Shown piece by piece: positions 27,867 through 36,449 of a stretch of DNA of 64,000 bases; position 1 is the first letter of the stretch, and every line of letters begins with the position of its first letter. A program made the translations under genes and the position numbers. The notes beneath the pieces were generated by a model. That model saw nothing but the letters and a program-made list of their open reading frames with translations, ran no database searches and was not told where the DNA came from. Source of the stretch: Chryseobacterium indicum (lineage in GTDB: Bacteria > Bacteroidota > Bacteroidia > Flavobacteriales > Weeksellaceae); assembly GCF_021504595.1 (NCBI RefSeq), contig NZ_JACSGT010000001.1, positions 620,001 to 684,000 of the forward strand, written 5' to 3'.

Positions 27867-28910
27867 TTAAGCAATAATTCCCGAACTGTGATCCTGTGAG
27901 CTTCCCGTCGCAGAAGACAAAACATTAATTTCATTATTATACCGGAGAATTCCCATGAATGCAAAGATTAAAGCCTCTTTGAAATCAATAATTTCTTTTT
28001 CCGGAATGATGATTTCAGCATTCGTTTTGGCTTTTATTTTTTCAATGAAGTATTGATTATAAGCTCCGCCACCTGTAAATAAGACGCGCTTAAGTTGGTA
28101 ATTATTGAAAACTTTTGAAATCTGTTCCGCAGTATGTTCCGTAAAAGTTGCCATTACATCTACGGTTTCAATATCTTCAAAAAGAGGGAAAATATTTTCG
28201 TTGCACCACTCAATTCCCAACGATTTTGGATGAGACTGACTGTAAAAATCCAGCGAATTTAATTTAGACAATAAATCTTCATTAATTCTTCCTGTTCTTG
28301 CTAAATTTCCGTTTTCATCAAAATTTTTGTTGAATTTCTGAGCTAATTTATTCAGAATAATATTGACCGGAGCAATGTCGAAAGCGATTCTTTTGTTCTG
28401 AATTTTCATGGAAATATTAGAAAATCCGCCCAGATTCAGACAGGCATCGTATTCCGAAAACAACAATTCGTCACCAATTGGGACAAGAGGCGCTCCGTTT
28501 CCACCCATCAAAACATCCTGACTTCTGAAATCATAGACCACAGGTAAACTTGTTTCGAGTTTAACCGCTCTTCCGTCGCCAATCTGTAAAGTAAATTTTT
28601 TCTGAGGCTGATGAAAAACCGTATGACCGTGAGAAGCGATGAGATCAACTGTTTTTATCTGATGCTTTTCAATAAAACTTTTAACCGATTTTCCTAAATA
28701 AAAACCGTATTCCGAGTTCAGTTCCAGCAGTTCTTCTGCAGAAAGATAAATAGATTTTCTAAGCTTATCTTCCCAGTTTTTAGAGTAGGGAAGTGTTTCT
28801 GCTTTCAGTATTTTGAATGTCCATTCATCCTGTTTTTCAAATCTGGCAAAACAGATATCCAGTCCGTCTAAACTTGTTCCGGACATTAATCCGATTGCAT
28901 GGAAAACCAT
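27867..28910 (-). CDS. anmK: Anhydro-N-acetylmuramic acid kinase AnmK
   Basis: AnmK phosphorylates and opens 1,6-anhydro-MurNAc during peptidoglycan recycling in the cytoplasm. The start is the ATG at 28910 (347 residues), because the family N-terminus GLMSGTSLDG then falls at residues 7-16. A longer frame would run into the lptC gene. GGNGAPLVPIGD and LFTGGGAYN (phosphate and sugar binding) are present. The ATG lies 5 nt beyond the lptC stop, so it is the last gene of the outer-membrane protein-lptC-anmK operon. Confidence 0.95.
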   Translation of the reverse strand: MVFHAIGLMSGTSLDGLDICFARFEKQDEWTFKILKAETLPYSKNWEDKLRKSIYLSAEELLELNSEYGFYLGKSVKSFIEKHQIKTVDLIASHGHTVFHQPQKKFTLQIGDGRAVKLETSLPVVYDFRSQDVLMGGNGAPLVPIGDELLFSEYDACLNLGGFSNISMKIQNKRIAFDIAPVNIILNKLAQKFNKNFDENGNLARTGRINEDLLSKLNSLDFYSQSHPKSLGIEWCNENIFPLFEDIETVDVMATFTEHTAEQISKVFNNYQLKRVLFTGGGAYNQYFIEKIKAKTNAEIIIPEKEIIDFKEALIFAFMGILRYNNEINVLSSATGSSQDHSSGIIA

Positions 28911-28914
28911 CTGA

Positions 28915-29508
28915 TTATTTTTTGTTTTGAGATATTTCAGGCGCGGCAAAATCTCCTGAATTCTGGAAGAAAACATATTCGGAAAAATCATCTTTTGCAC
29001 GCATTCCGTGCGCGCCGATCAGCGTACTTCCGTCTTTTCTCGTTACGTACACCGTATCTTTTGTATAAATATTTTTCTTTACCTGATCCCAGTAAATACT
29101 CTGCATGGCAAATTTATCGCCTTCATTGGTGGTAATTCTTACGTTTCCTTTCGCTTCGTAAAACTTTTTATAATCGTAGAATTTAGCATATTTAGCTTTA
29201 ATGGTTCCGGGAATTTTCGGTTTCTTCTTGTCGAAAAACTGAATGTCAATTCCTTTTCTTGCAACCGTATAAGGACTATCGATCAGTTCATATTTTTCGA
29301 TGATTGGTGCTTTAGCTCTCATTGTCACAAACCCCGAATCTCTCTGGATGATGTTTGCATTATTAATGATCTGTGAAGGAAAGTTTTTACTCTGCTTACC
29401 TTTATTTTTCGTAAGATCTTCTTCACAGGAAGTTATAGCAAAAAATATAGCACAACTAAAAAGGTATGCTATATTTTTTTTATATGATATGTTTCTAAAA
29501 AACTTCAT
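28915..29508 (-). CDS. lptC: LPS export protein LptC-like lipoprotein
   Basis: This periplasmic component of the LPS transport bridge has 197 residues from the ATG at 29508, which lies just after the stop of the upstream gene. The signal ends at AITSC (Cys28). LptC is usually membrane-anchored by a helix; Bacteroidota versions are lipoproteins. The body has the beta-jellyroll pattern of LptA/C proteins (GIDIQFFDKK, AKYAKFYDYKKFYEAKGNV, TLIGAHGMRAKDDFSEYVF). It should receive LPS from the LptB2FG transporter, whose genes are outside this window. Confidence 0.88.
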   Translation of the reverse strand: MKFFRNISYKKNIAYLFSCAIFFAITSCEEDLTKNKGKQSKNFPSQIINNANIIQRDSGFVTMRAKAPIIEKYELIDSPYTVARKGIDIQFFDKKKPKIPGTIKAKYAKFYDYKKFYEAKGNVRITTNEGDKFAMQSIYWDQVKKNIYTKDTVYVTRKDGSTLIGAHGMRAKDDFSEYVFFQNSGDFAAPEISQNKK

Positions 29509-29509
29509 T

Positions 29510-30793
29510 TTAGTTGTATAAAGTCTTTCTGAACCACTTATCCGCAAAATTGAAACCTACTCTCAGGTTTACAAAATTTTGGTTGATCAGGTTATTTTTA
29601 GTAGTTCCTCTTTTTCCGATTTCCAGTCCAAGTTCAAGACCGCTCATTCTTGTTATGCTGCTGTTTTTGAATGGAAGAAGTACTCCTGCAGAAACTCCGA
29701 ACTTATTGATGTTCTGTCCTGCGATCTGAAGACTTCCTTTCTCATAAAAAGCGCCGTATCTGTAAACAACTCTTGAAAAATAGCTTCTGAAATTATTAAA
29801 ATTCGGCAGATACCATCCTCCGGCAGAAATTCTGTAGGAATCCTGAAGATCAAGCGTACTTCCGAAATAGCCAATGCTCGCACCTTTTTTATAATCTCCC
29901 TGAAGAGAAAGGAACCATTTGTTCTCTTCTCCGTATCCTACTCCGACAGAAGCCTGTAAAGGCAGAAGATTTTTAGAGTTTGTACTTTTCTGCTCGATGA
30001 TGCTTTCATTACTTTTTACAGTGGCAGCGGCATCAGAATAGAAGTAGGTACTGTTTACGTAATCGCTCGTCATATTACTTGTATTTCCGAAAGTAGTAGT
30101 TGCCCCGATGGTAAGCTTTCTGTCTGTACTCGTATTCAGATTCTGATAACTTGCTCCTAAGGTAAAGTTAAAGTTATGGATGCTGTTTTTGGTTTCATAT
30201 CCGTTAATTAACTCTGCATTGGAATAAGCCAGTTCATTCAGGTCATAAAGATTTCCGAAGTAGTAATTCGCTCTTGCTCCAACAGCAAGTTTATCGTTCA
30301 CTTTATATCCTAAAGCCATTTGTACCGTATTCAGCGTTCCGCTTCCTTTAAATCTGTTGGCTCTTATATTGCCGGAGGATAATGTATCTCTGTGGATAAT
30401 ATCGTAGCTTTTTGAGCTGTACGGCTGATAAGAAAACCCCATCTTCAGTTTGGGAGACAGAGGAAAAGCAATTGAAATATTCGATAAATACGTAGAATGT
30501 TTGGTAGACTTCGTATTGTTATAGTTTGTTTTAAAGTAATTGTTTTCGTTGGTAGCTTCCAGCTTGATACTTGTAAGCTCGAAATTAGCATTGTTTGCAG
30601 GGTTTGCAAAATTGAAATTACTTGTAAAATCACTTATAAAAGCGGTAGATATACCTCCCATTGAGGTAGTTTCGATCGTATTATCATATTTTACATCTCC
30701 GATTCCGTAAGTTGCATAAGGAGAGTTACTCAGATTCTGCGCGTTAAGGAAATATCCAACTGATATCAATGATAGTACAAAGATTTTTTTCAT
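29510..30793 (-). CDS. Outer-membrane beta-barrel protein of unknown function
   Basis: A signal peptide (MKKIFVLSLISVGYFLNAQ) precedes 408 residues of alternating amphipathic strands that end in a typical barrel finish (FVNLRVGFNFADKWFRKTLYN). Segments such as SPYATYGIGDVKYDN and STAFISDFTSNFNFANPAN resemble the N-terminal hatch of FadL-like barrels. It is the first gene of a unit with lptC and anmK, with its stop 2 nt from the lptC start. The position suggests an envelope-biogenesis role, but no function is established. Confidence 0.78.
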   Translation of the reverse strand: MKKIFVLSLISVGYFLNAQNLSNSPYATYGIGDVKYDNTIETTSMGGISTAFISDFTSNFNFANPANNANFELTSIKLEATNENNYFKTNYNNTKSTKHSTYLSNISIAFPLSPKLKMGFSYQPYSSKSYDIIHRDTLSSGNIRANRFKGSGTLNTVQMALGYKVNDKLAVGARANYYFGNLYDLNELAYSNAELINGYETKNSIHNFNFTLGASYQNLNTSTDRKLTIGATTTFGNTSNMTSDYVNSTYFYSDAAATVKSNESIIEQKSTNSKNLLPLQASVGVGYGEENKWFLSLQGDYKKGASIGYFGSTLDLQDSYRISAGGWYLPNFNNFRSYFSRVVYRYGAFYEKGSLQIAGQNINKFGVSAGVLLPFKNSSITRMSGLELGLEIGKRGTTKNNLINQNFVNLRVGFNFADKWFRKTLYN

Positions 30794-30899
30794 TCTTTAT
30801 TTTTAAAACAATGCGCAAATATCTTAAATATTAATGAATTGTAAAAATTATAAGAGGTTAAAGTTTGTTAAGGGGGATGAATAGCTATAATTATGATGA

Positions 30900-31014
30900 A
30901 TTCTTAATTGTAAATTCGCTTTGGCTGTGAATTTTTATACATTATCTATATACTGTATGATAAAATTCACAATAGATCTGCAGCTCAAAATTCACCTGCG
31001 AAGTAAAAATTCAC
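30900..31014. repeat. Relics of the 55-kb repeat family
   Basis: The 256-nt gap holds degenerate pieces in both orientations: around 30905-30940 (TTCGCTTTGGCTGTGAATTT) and inverted at 30986-31014 (AATTCACCTGCGAAGTAAAA). Both resemble the start of the tandem unit at 55442-55946. Confidence 0.4.
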
Positions 31015-31036
31015 ATTCTGCGAATTACAAATTTCT

Positions 31037-31044
31037 TATCTTTG
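31037..31044 (+). promoter_or_regulatory. Promoter -7 box 4 nt from the holB start
   Basis: TATCTTTG ends 4 nt before the ATG at 31049, the same spacing as at 7341, 18097, 25526 and 60481. Confidence 0.5.
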
Positions 31045-31048
31045 AATC

Positions 31049-32164
31049 ATGAATTGGGAGAACATTGCCGGACAGGAAAGTCTGAAAAAACTTCTTAGAG
31101 ACAGTATCGCCGAAAGCAGAGTAAGCCATGCCCAGCTTTTTGTAGGCAGAGAAGGCTACGGAACATTGCCGGTTGCATTGGCGTATGCCAAAGAAATTCT
31201 GAGCAGCGAAAATCCACACGCAGGAGCGAAAGTGGAGCATCTCAATCATCTTGATCTGCATTTCAGTTTTCCGGTTTTTACGGATAACAAAAACTCATTA
31301 AGCAAAAATAAATTTGATGAATTCAGGGATATGGTTCTTAAATCTCCCTATGCAGGATATGATGAATGGACGGCGGTTTTAGAATCTGAAAACAAGCAGC
31401 TTTTTATTTCGGCAGATGAAATTGATGAGCAGAACCAGAAATTTTCTTTAAAAAGTTACGAAGGCGGAACTAAAATTCTCATTGTCTGGAGAGCTGATAA
31501 AATGAATGTCGCTGCATCCAACAAATTCCTGAAGTTTTTAGAAGAACCTCCTGCGAAAACAATTATTTTGCTTACCGCAGAATCTACCAACGATATTTTA
31601 CCCACCATTCTTTCGAGAACGCAGATTGTAGAAGTACCGAGAATAAACGATGAAGATCTTGAAATGTATCTGAAAAAAAACTATAATCTTTCAGAAGACA
31701 AGACAGGGGAGATCATCCATCAGGCTCAGGGAGATCTGAATGAAGCCTTAAAGCTTTTACAATCAGGAAATAAAACCGATGAGTTTGAAAAACTTTTTGT
31801 ACAGTGGGTTCGTGATGCATTTATGGTGAAAAAGAAACCTGAATTTCTGCGAAGCATTATTCTCTGGGCAAGAGAAATTGCGGGCTGGAACCGTGAAAAG
31901 CAGAAAAACTTCTTAAACTACTGTTCCGAAATTTTCAGACTGGCTTTGCTTCAGAACTATCAGTCGGAGAATTTAGTCTATAAAAAGATTGATGCCAATG
32001 GTTTCAACTGGACGGGATTCTCAAAATTCATCAGCGGAGCCAATATTGAAAGTATTCTGGAAGAAATCAATACCGCCGATCTGCATTTAACCCGAAACGG
32101 AAATCCTAAAATTGTCTGGACAGATCTTGGAATAAAATTATCCAGATACATCCATAAAAGCTAA
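31049..32164 (+). CDS. holB: DNA polymerase III subunit delta' (clamp-loader)
   Basis: This is a clamp-loader subunit of the replicative polymerase, 371 residues. The AAA+ fold is visible in SHAQLFVGREGYGTLPVALAYA, where the P-loop lacks GKT as expected for the non-hydrolysing delta' subunit. Other visible parts are MNVAASNKFLKFLEEPPAKTIILL (sensor region, about 155-178) and LPTILSRTQIVEVPRI. The zinc-binding cysteines of enterobacterial HolB are absent, as is common in Bacteroidota. It may be leaderless. A strong terminator follows at once. Confidence 0.93.
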   Translation: MNWENIAGQESLKKLLRDSIAESRVSHAQLFVGREGYGTLPVALAYAKEILSSENPHAGAKVEHLNHLDLHFSFPVFTDNKNSLSKNKFDEFRDMVLKSPYAGYDEWTAVLESENKQLFISADEIDEQNQKFSLKSYEGGTKILIVWRADKMNVAASNKFLKFLEEPPAKTIILLTAESTNDILPTILSRTQIVEVPRINDEDLEMYLKKNYNLSEDKTGEIIHQAQGDLNEALKLLQSGNKTDEFEKLFVQWVRDAFMVKKKPEFLRSIILWAREIAGWNREKQKNFLNYCSEIFRLALLQNYQSENLVYKKIDANGFNWTGFSKFISGANIESILEEINTADLHLTRNGNPKIVWTDLGIKLSRYIHKS

Positions 32165-32166
32165 AT

Positions 32167-32195
32167 AAAAACTCCGAAACGAATTCGGAGTTTTT
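32167..32195. terminator. Bidirectional terminator after holB
   Basis: AAAACTCCGAA/TTCGGAGTTTT stem and T-run. It serves holB and the convergent small gene at 32201. Confidence 0.85.
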
Positions 32196-32200
32196 TATTG

Positions 32201-32428
32201 TTAAGCTGTTTTCTTTACTTTAGCAGCTTTTTTATCAGTTGTTTTCGTGCTGTTCTCTGCTGTTTTGTGCTTAGCATCACAGTCTTTATGATGATCTCCG
32301 CAGGCTTTCTTGTCTTTTACAGAACATTCTTTTTTGTCTTTTCCTGCACAGCATGCACCTTTTGGAGTTTCCTGCGCAAAGTTCAGCGTGAACAAAGCAA
32401 TCGCTAAAACTGAAACTATTTTTTTCAT
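32201..32428 (-). CDS. Small secreted Cys/His-rich protein
   Basis: The 75-residue product has a signal peptide (MKKIVSVLAIALFTLNFAQ), then a mature part of about 56 residues with five cysteines (26, 27, 35, 43 and 50) and three histidines (46, 47 and 54) among many Lys and Asp. The tail is Lys/Ala/Thr-rich. The ACC, ACGDHHKDC spacing suggests metal binding, but that is inference; no family is recognised. Its clean signal peptide, own spacer and convergent terminator support a real gene. Confidence 0.7.
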   Translation of the reverse strand: MKKIVSVLAIALFTLNFAQETPKGACCAGKDKKECSVKDKKACGDHHKDCDAKHKTAENSTKTTDKKAAKVKKTA

Positions 32429-32512
32429 GATCTAAATTTTTAATGAATCCAAATATAGTAAATTTTCTATTCGGAGGAATTTAAGATTAAAAAAAAATTA
32501 AATTTTAATTAA

Positions 32513-32557
32513 AAATCAATCAATCGTTTGATTTATGAAAAATTGGTCGTAGATTTG
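32513..32557 (+). promoter_or_regulatory. tetR-tolC-emrAB promoter with overlapping operator
   Basis: The -33 TTTG (32527-32530), a 19-nt spacer and TAGATTTG (32550-32557) form a near-ideal promoter. AATCAATCGTTTGATT (32518-32533), a 16-bp palindrome with one mismatch, covers the -33 element and is the likely TetR operator, so the operon is probably self-repressed. Confidence 0.65.
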
Positions 32558-32586
32558 CAGCCGAAAAAACAGATACAAGAGTAAAG

Positions 32587-33213
32587 ATGATTTCAAAAGA
32601 AGAAAATATATTATTTGCTGCAGAGAAACTTTTCGCAGAGAAAGGTTTTGAAGGAACTTCTACAAGAGAAATTGCCAAAGCTGCAAATGTTAATATTTCT
32701 ATGATCTCTTATTATTTCGGTTCCAAAGAAAAACTGTATGAGAAGCTGGTAGAGTACAGAATGAGCGAGGGACAGTTTTTTTCCAAAGATATTATCGAAA
32801 GAACCGATATCAACGAATGGGAAAAAGTTGAAAAAATCGTAGATCAGTTTGCAGGAAAAGTAAGACACAACAAATGTTTCTACAGGATCATGCAGAGAGA
32901 ACAGCTCCATGCAGAAAATCCACAGATCGTAGAATTTCTGAAAGAAACCAAAATGGGATTCATTTCCATGTATTCAAAAATTCTGGAAAGCGGTCTTCAG
33001 AAAGGAATTTTTACAAAAAATCCTCCCATCTACCTTCTTCATTCCACGGTGAGCGGAACTTTATTTTACGCTTCTAATGCCAAAGAAATGTATAAGGAAT
33101 TCTTAAACGATACCAATGAAGAAGAAGTTTTTGATGAAAAATATTACACAGAACTTAATAAACATATTAAATATCTACTAAAAGACCTTCTAGGTTATGA
33201 AGAAAATAAATAA
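32587..33213 (+). CDS. TetR/AcrR-family repressor of the efflux operon
   Basis: This 208-residue regulator has an N-terminal helix-turn-helix (EGTSTREIAKAANVNISMIS and then YYFGSKEKLYEKL, about residues 21-52) and a helical ligand-binding domain. It is the first gene of the pump operon and overlaps the tolC start by 17 nt, so repressor and pump are made together. The palindrome over its own promoter is the probable binding site. The inducer is likely a pump substrate, not identifiable here. Confidence 0.92.
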   Translation: MISKEENILFAAEKLFAEKGFEGTSTREIAKAANVNISMISYYFGSKEKLYEKLVEYRMSEGQFFSKDIIERTDINEWEKVEKIVDQFAGKVRHNKCFYRIMQREQLHAENPQIVEFLKETKMGFISMYSKILESGLQKGIFTKNPPIYLLHSTVSGTLFYASNAKEMYKEFLNDTNEEEVFDEKYYTELNKHIKYLLKDLLGYEENK

Positions 33214-34507
33214 TTCAGTCCTTGCGCTCGCTCTATTCGTAGGGATTGCAAACGCAAATGCTCAGGAGAAAAAGACCCTCACTCTTGATGACGCTGTGCA
33301 GTTGGGAATCCAGAACAGCAAAAATCTTAAGATTGATGCTGCAAAAATAGAAGAAGCCACTGCGAATCTTCTGGAAGCTAAAAACAGACAGCTTCCCGAG
33401 CTTAAGGTTTCAGGAAGCTACATGTATCTTCCTTTAAAACCGAATATTGATATTAAACTTCCCGGAGTTTCAGGAGGAGGTCCGGAAGTTCATCAGGTTG
33501 CTTACGGAACTGCCAATCTAAGCGTTCCGATTTACAGTGGAGGAAGAATAAAATACGGGATCGAATCTGCAAAATATTTGGTGGAAGCATCCAGATTAAC
33601 CACTGAAAACGACAAGGTTGCTATTGCTTACAATGTTGCGCAGGCTTACAATAATTTGTTTAAAGCTAACCAGTCCATTAAAGTTTTAGAAGAAAACCTT
33701 ACCGCTTCCCAAAAAAGAGACGAAACATTCCTTAAACTTGAAAATAACGGAGTAATTGCGAGAAATGACCGTTTAAAAGCAAGTTTGCAGACTTCAAACA
33801 TAGAACTTCAGTTACTGGAAGCAAAAAACAACTACAATATTGCCAATATCAATATGGATTTATTGCTTGGACTTCCGGAAACCACCGAAATCGAGGTAGA
33901 TCAAAACTATATTGAAGAAGGAAATGAAGTAAAACCGCTTGATTTTTATTTAAATGAAGCCAGAGAAAACCGTAAAGATCTTCAGGCTTTGGATAAGCAG
34001 AGACAGGCAGCAGCTTTGGGAAAAAAATCTGCGAAAGCTGAAAATCTTCCTTCCATTGCTTTTACAGGAGGTTATGTGGCGGCAGACATTCCGAAGTTTT
34101 TAACGATTTACAATGCCGTAAATGTTGGCGTAGGAATTTCTTACAATCTTTCAAACCTATGGAAAGAAAACTCTTCGCTTAAGCAGTCAAAAGCCAGAGA
34201 AATGCAGTTGGCTGCAACCAACGAGTTGTTAAACGACAACATTAAGCTTGATGTAAACAGAGAATACCAGAACACAGATTATTCTAAAAAGAGAATTGCC
34301 GTTTTCGAAAAATCTGCAGAACAAGCTAACGAAAATTACAGAATTACAAAAAATAAATATGATAATGGTCTGGCTACAATGACGGAGCTTCTGGATGCAG
34401 ATGCAGCACAGATTTCTGCGAATGTAGGGGTAATCAATGCCAAAGCAGATGCCGTTTTAGCCTACAGAAAACTATTGCAGACTACCGGAACTTTAACAAA
34501 TAAATAA
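33197..34507 (+). CDS. TolC-family outer-membrane efflux channel
   Basis: This 436-residue outer-membrane factor has a signal peptide ending near ANAQ and two OEP repeats of long coiled-coil helices (LTLDDAVQLGIQNSKNLKIDA at the start; NKYDNGLATMTELLDADAAQ near the end). It forms the trimeric exit duct for the EmrA/EmrB-type pump encoded next. Overlap with tetR and 20-nt spacing to the HlyD gene show one operon. Confidence 0.93.
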   Translation: MKKINNSVLALALFVGIANANAQEKKTLTLDDAVQLGIQNSKNLKIDAAKIEEATANLLEAKNRQLPELKVSGSYMYLPLKPNIDIKLPGVSGGGPEVHQVAYGTANLSVPIYSGGRIKYGIESAKYLVEASRLTTENDKVAIAYNVAQAYNNLFKANQSIKVLEENLTASQKRDETFLKLENNGVIARNDRLKASLQTSNIELQLLEAKNNYNIANINMDLLLGLPETTEIEVDQNYIEEGNEVKPLDFYLNEARENRKDLQALDKQRQAAALGKKSAKAENLPSIAFTGGYVAADIPKFLTIYNAVNVGVGISYNLSNLWKENSSLKQSKAREMQLAATNELLNDNIKLDVNREYQNTDYSKKRIAVFEKSAEQANENYRITKNKYDNGLATMTELLDADAAQISANVGVINAKADAVLAYRKLLQTTGTLTNK

Positions 34508-34527
34508 AATTAAGAACTATACCCACA

Positions 34528-35631
34528 ATGGAAAATAATACTACACAAACGACTGAACCAAAAAAGAAAAAAAGTTTAGTTTTCCCTATCATATTAGCCG
34601 TAGTTTTAATCGGAGGAGGAATCTACGGTTACAGAACCTATTCTTACGGGCAGGTTCATGAAGAAACAGACGATGCACAGATTGCATCCAATATGGCTCC
34701 CGTAATTTCTAAAATTTCAGGATACGTAACGGAAGTAAAAGTAAAGGATAACCAGTTTGTAAAAAAAGGGGACACTTTGGTTATATTGGACAGCAGAGAC
34801 CAGAAAATGGCTTTACAGCAGGCAGAAGCAGCTTTGGCAACAGCAAAAAGCAGCATCTCTAATGCACAGGCTTCCACAACGGCAACTTCAAAAAATATAA
34901 ATTCTTCTGAAGCCGCTGTTACTACGGCGAATGCACAGATTGAAGCGGCAAAAGTAAACGTTTGGAAAACTTCTCAGGATTTAAAAAGATATGCCAATCT
35001 TGTGAAAGACCACTCTATTACAGAACAGCAGTATGAGCAGGCGTTGGCAGCAAAACAGTCTGCAGATAAGCAGCTTCAGGTTTTAATTGATCAGAGAAAC
35101 CAGATTGCACAGCAAACGAATATTGCTTCTTCTCAGACCGCAGCAAGTTCTCAGCAGATCGGAGTGGCAAATTCCGTTGCAAAACAGAGAGAAGTGGATG
35201 TAGAAAATGCGAGACTGAATTTATCTTACACGGTAATTGTAGCACCGGAAGACGGATATGTAGGAAAAGTGCCGATTCAGGCAGGACAGTATTTACAGGC
35301 AGGTTCACAATTGTTTTCTTTGGTTAAAAATGACCAGAAATGGGTAATTGCCAACTTCAAAGAAACCCAGATTGATAAAATGGTGGAAGGACAAAAAGTG
35401 AAAATCGAGATTGATGCTTTCCCTGACAGAGAATTTGACGGTGTGGTAAGTTCTTTCTCTCCGGCAACAGGAGCTACCTTCTCTATACTTCCTCCGGATA
35501 ATGCGAGTGGTAACTTCGTAAAAGTAGTGCAAAGACTTCCTGTAAAGATCGATTTTGTAAATCTTGATAAAGAGGTTTCTAAAAGACTAAGAACAGGGAT
35601 GAATGTAAAAGCAGAAGTTTCTTTAAAATAA
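34528..35631 (+). CDS. EmrA-like periplasmic adaptor (HlyD family)
   Basis: This is the membrane fusion protein of an MFS tripartite pump, 367 residues. One N-terminal helix (about 16-34) is followed by a biotinyl-lipoyl half (YVTEVKVKDNQFVKKGDTLV), an Ala/Gln-rich coiled-coil hairpin (about 90-225), the second lipoyl half (APEDGYVGKVPIQAGQYL) and a beta-barrel domain. It links EmrB in the inner membrane to TolC. Its emrB partner lies unusually far away, 818 nt downstream, across repeat sequence. Confidence 0.92.
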   Translation: MENNTTQTTEPKKKKSLVFPIILAVVLIGGGIYGYRTYSYGQVHEETDDAQIASNMAPVISKISGYVTEVKVKDNQFVKKGDTLVILDSRDQKMALQQAEAALATAKSSISNAQASTTATSKNINSSEAAVTTANAQIEAAKVNVWKTSQDLKRYANLVKDHSITEQQYEQALAAKQSADKQLQVLIDQRNQIAQQTNIASSQTAASSQQIGVANSVAKQREVDVENARLNLSYTVIVAPEDGYVGKVPIQAGQYLQAGSQLFSLVKNDQKWVIANFKETQIDKMVEGQKVKIEIDAFPDREFDGVVSSFSPATGATFSILPPDNASGNFVKVVQRLPVKIDFVNLDKEVSKRLRTGMNVKAEVSLK

Positions 35632-35642
35632 AATATAAAAAT

Positions 35643-36279
35643 AAGTGAATTGTCAGCAATGCAGAAGCAGATCGGTTATAAGATGTGAATGAAGTAGTAA
35701 ATTGACAATGAAAGATTGATAACTGCAATTCACTTTTTTCAAAAATATATATGATTATCTGTAATTTGTCATAATTGAAAAATCTTTGAGTTCTTTGCTG
35801 AGTGAATAGTTTATGCTGAGCTTGTCGAAGTAGCTTTGCGAACTTAAAAAAAGTTAGTATGTAAAAGAATCTTAGTGATCTTTGCGTTAAAAAGCAGTAT
35901 AATTAATAACGGATTATCAAAAAAATATATAAGTGAATTGTCAATTTTTGAAGGAGAAGTCATTTTTAATGAAAAGAATTTGAAGATTGGCGATGAGGTC
36001 GATGCCGGATCAATGAAGCTGAGATCAGCGAAAGATGTGGAAATGATGAAGTTGATCCATGAAGAAGGTTCCGGTGTAAATGCAGAAAGATCAGGAAGAG
36101 GAAACAGGAAATGAAGAAGATTGATGAAACAGTTACCGGATATGAAGAAGAATTTGATGTTGAAAATAATGAGGCAGAATAATGGCGCAGAATTCTGGTT
36201 TAATGAAGACAGATCATGCAGGGAACAATGCAGAAGGTAAAATCTGACAATGTAGAGGATGATTATTGACAATTCACTT
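35643..36279. repeat. Two repeat modules inside the efflux operon
   Basis: This is most of the 818-nt gap between emrA and emrB. Module 2 (35931-36279) is bounded by a perfect 13-bp inverted repeat, AAGTGAATTGTCA at 35931-35943 and TGACAATTCACTT at 36267-36279, and its inside is purine-rich. Module 1 (35643-35735) has the same left end and a 10-bp inverted match at its right end. Each right end runs into T6, so each could fold as a large terminator-like stem. A small open frame inside module 2 lacks a signal or family resemblance and is not called. Confidence 0.65.
35751..35790 (+). repeat. Dispersed 40-bp repeat, copy 1
   Basis: GTAATTTGTCATAATTGAAA and its flanks recur with few changes at 47448-47487. 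It lies between the two modules of the emr gap. Confidence 0.5.
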
Positions 36280-36449
36280 TTTTAAAATTGAGAAATTTAG
36301 AGATTTGGAAATACTTTGATGAAATTTTAATCAGCTAAATTTTTCTGAAACCTCATCTTATGGATGAGAGAACAAAGTTGGTTCGTAAAAACTTGTTCAT
36401 ATTTCCGAATCTCAAATCTCTTGATTTTTAATACAACACTAAAAAAACT

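Noticed and set aside
28911..29000. Upstream start for anmK
   Set aside because: The extension would lie within lptC coding sequence; GLMSGTSLDG is normally close to the N-terminus, which fits the start at 28910.
35875..36114. Open frame of 79 codons inside the repeat module between emrA and emrB
   Set aside because: It begins before the module boundary, crosses the inverted repeat and shows no recognisable protein pattern. The purine bias of the module creates long frames by chance.
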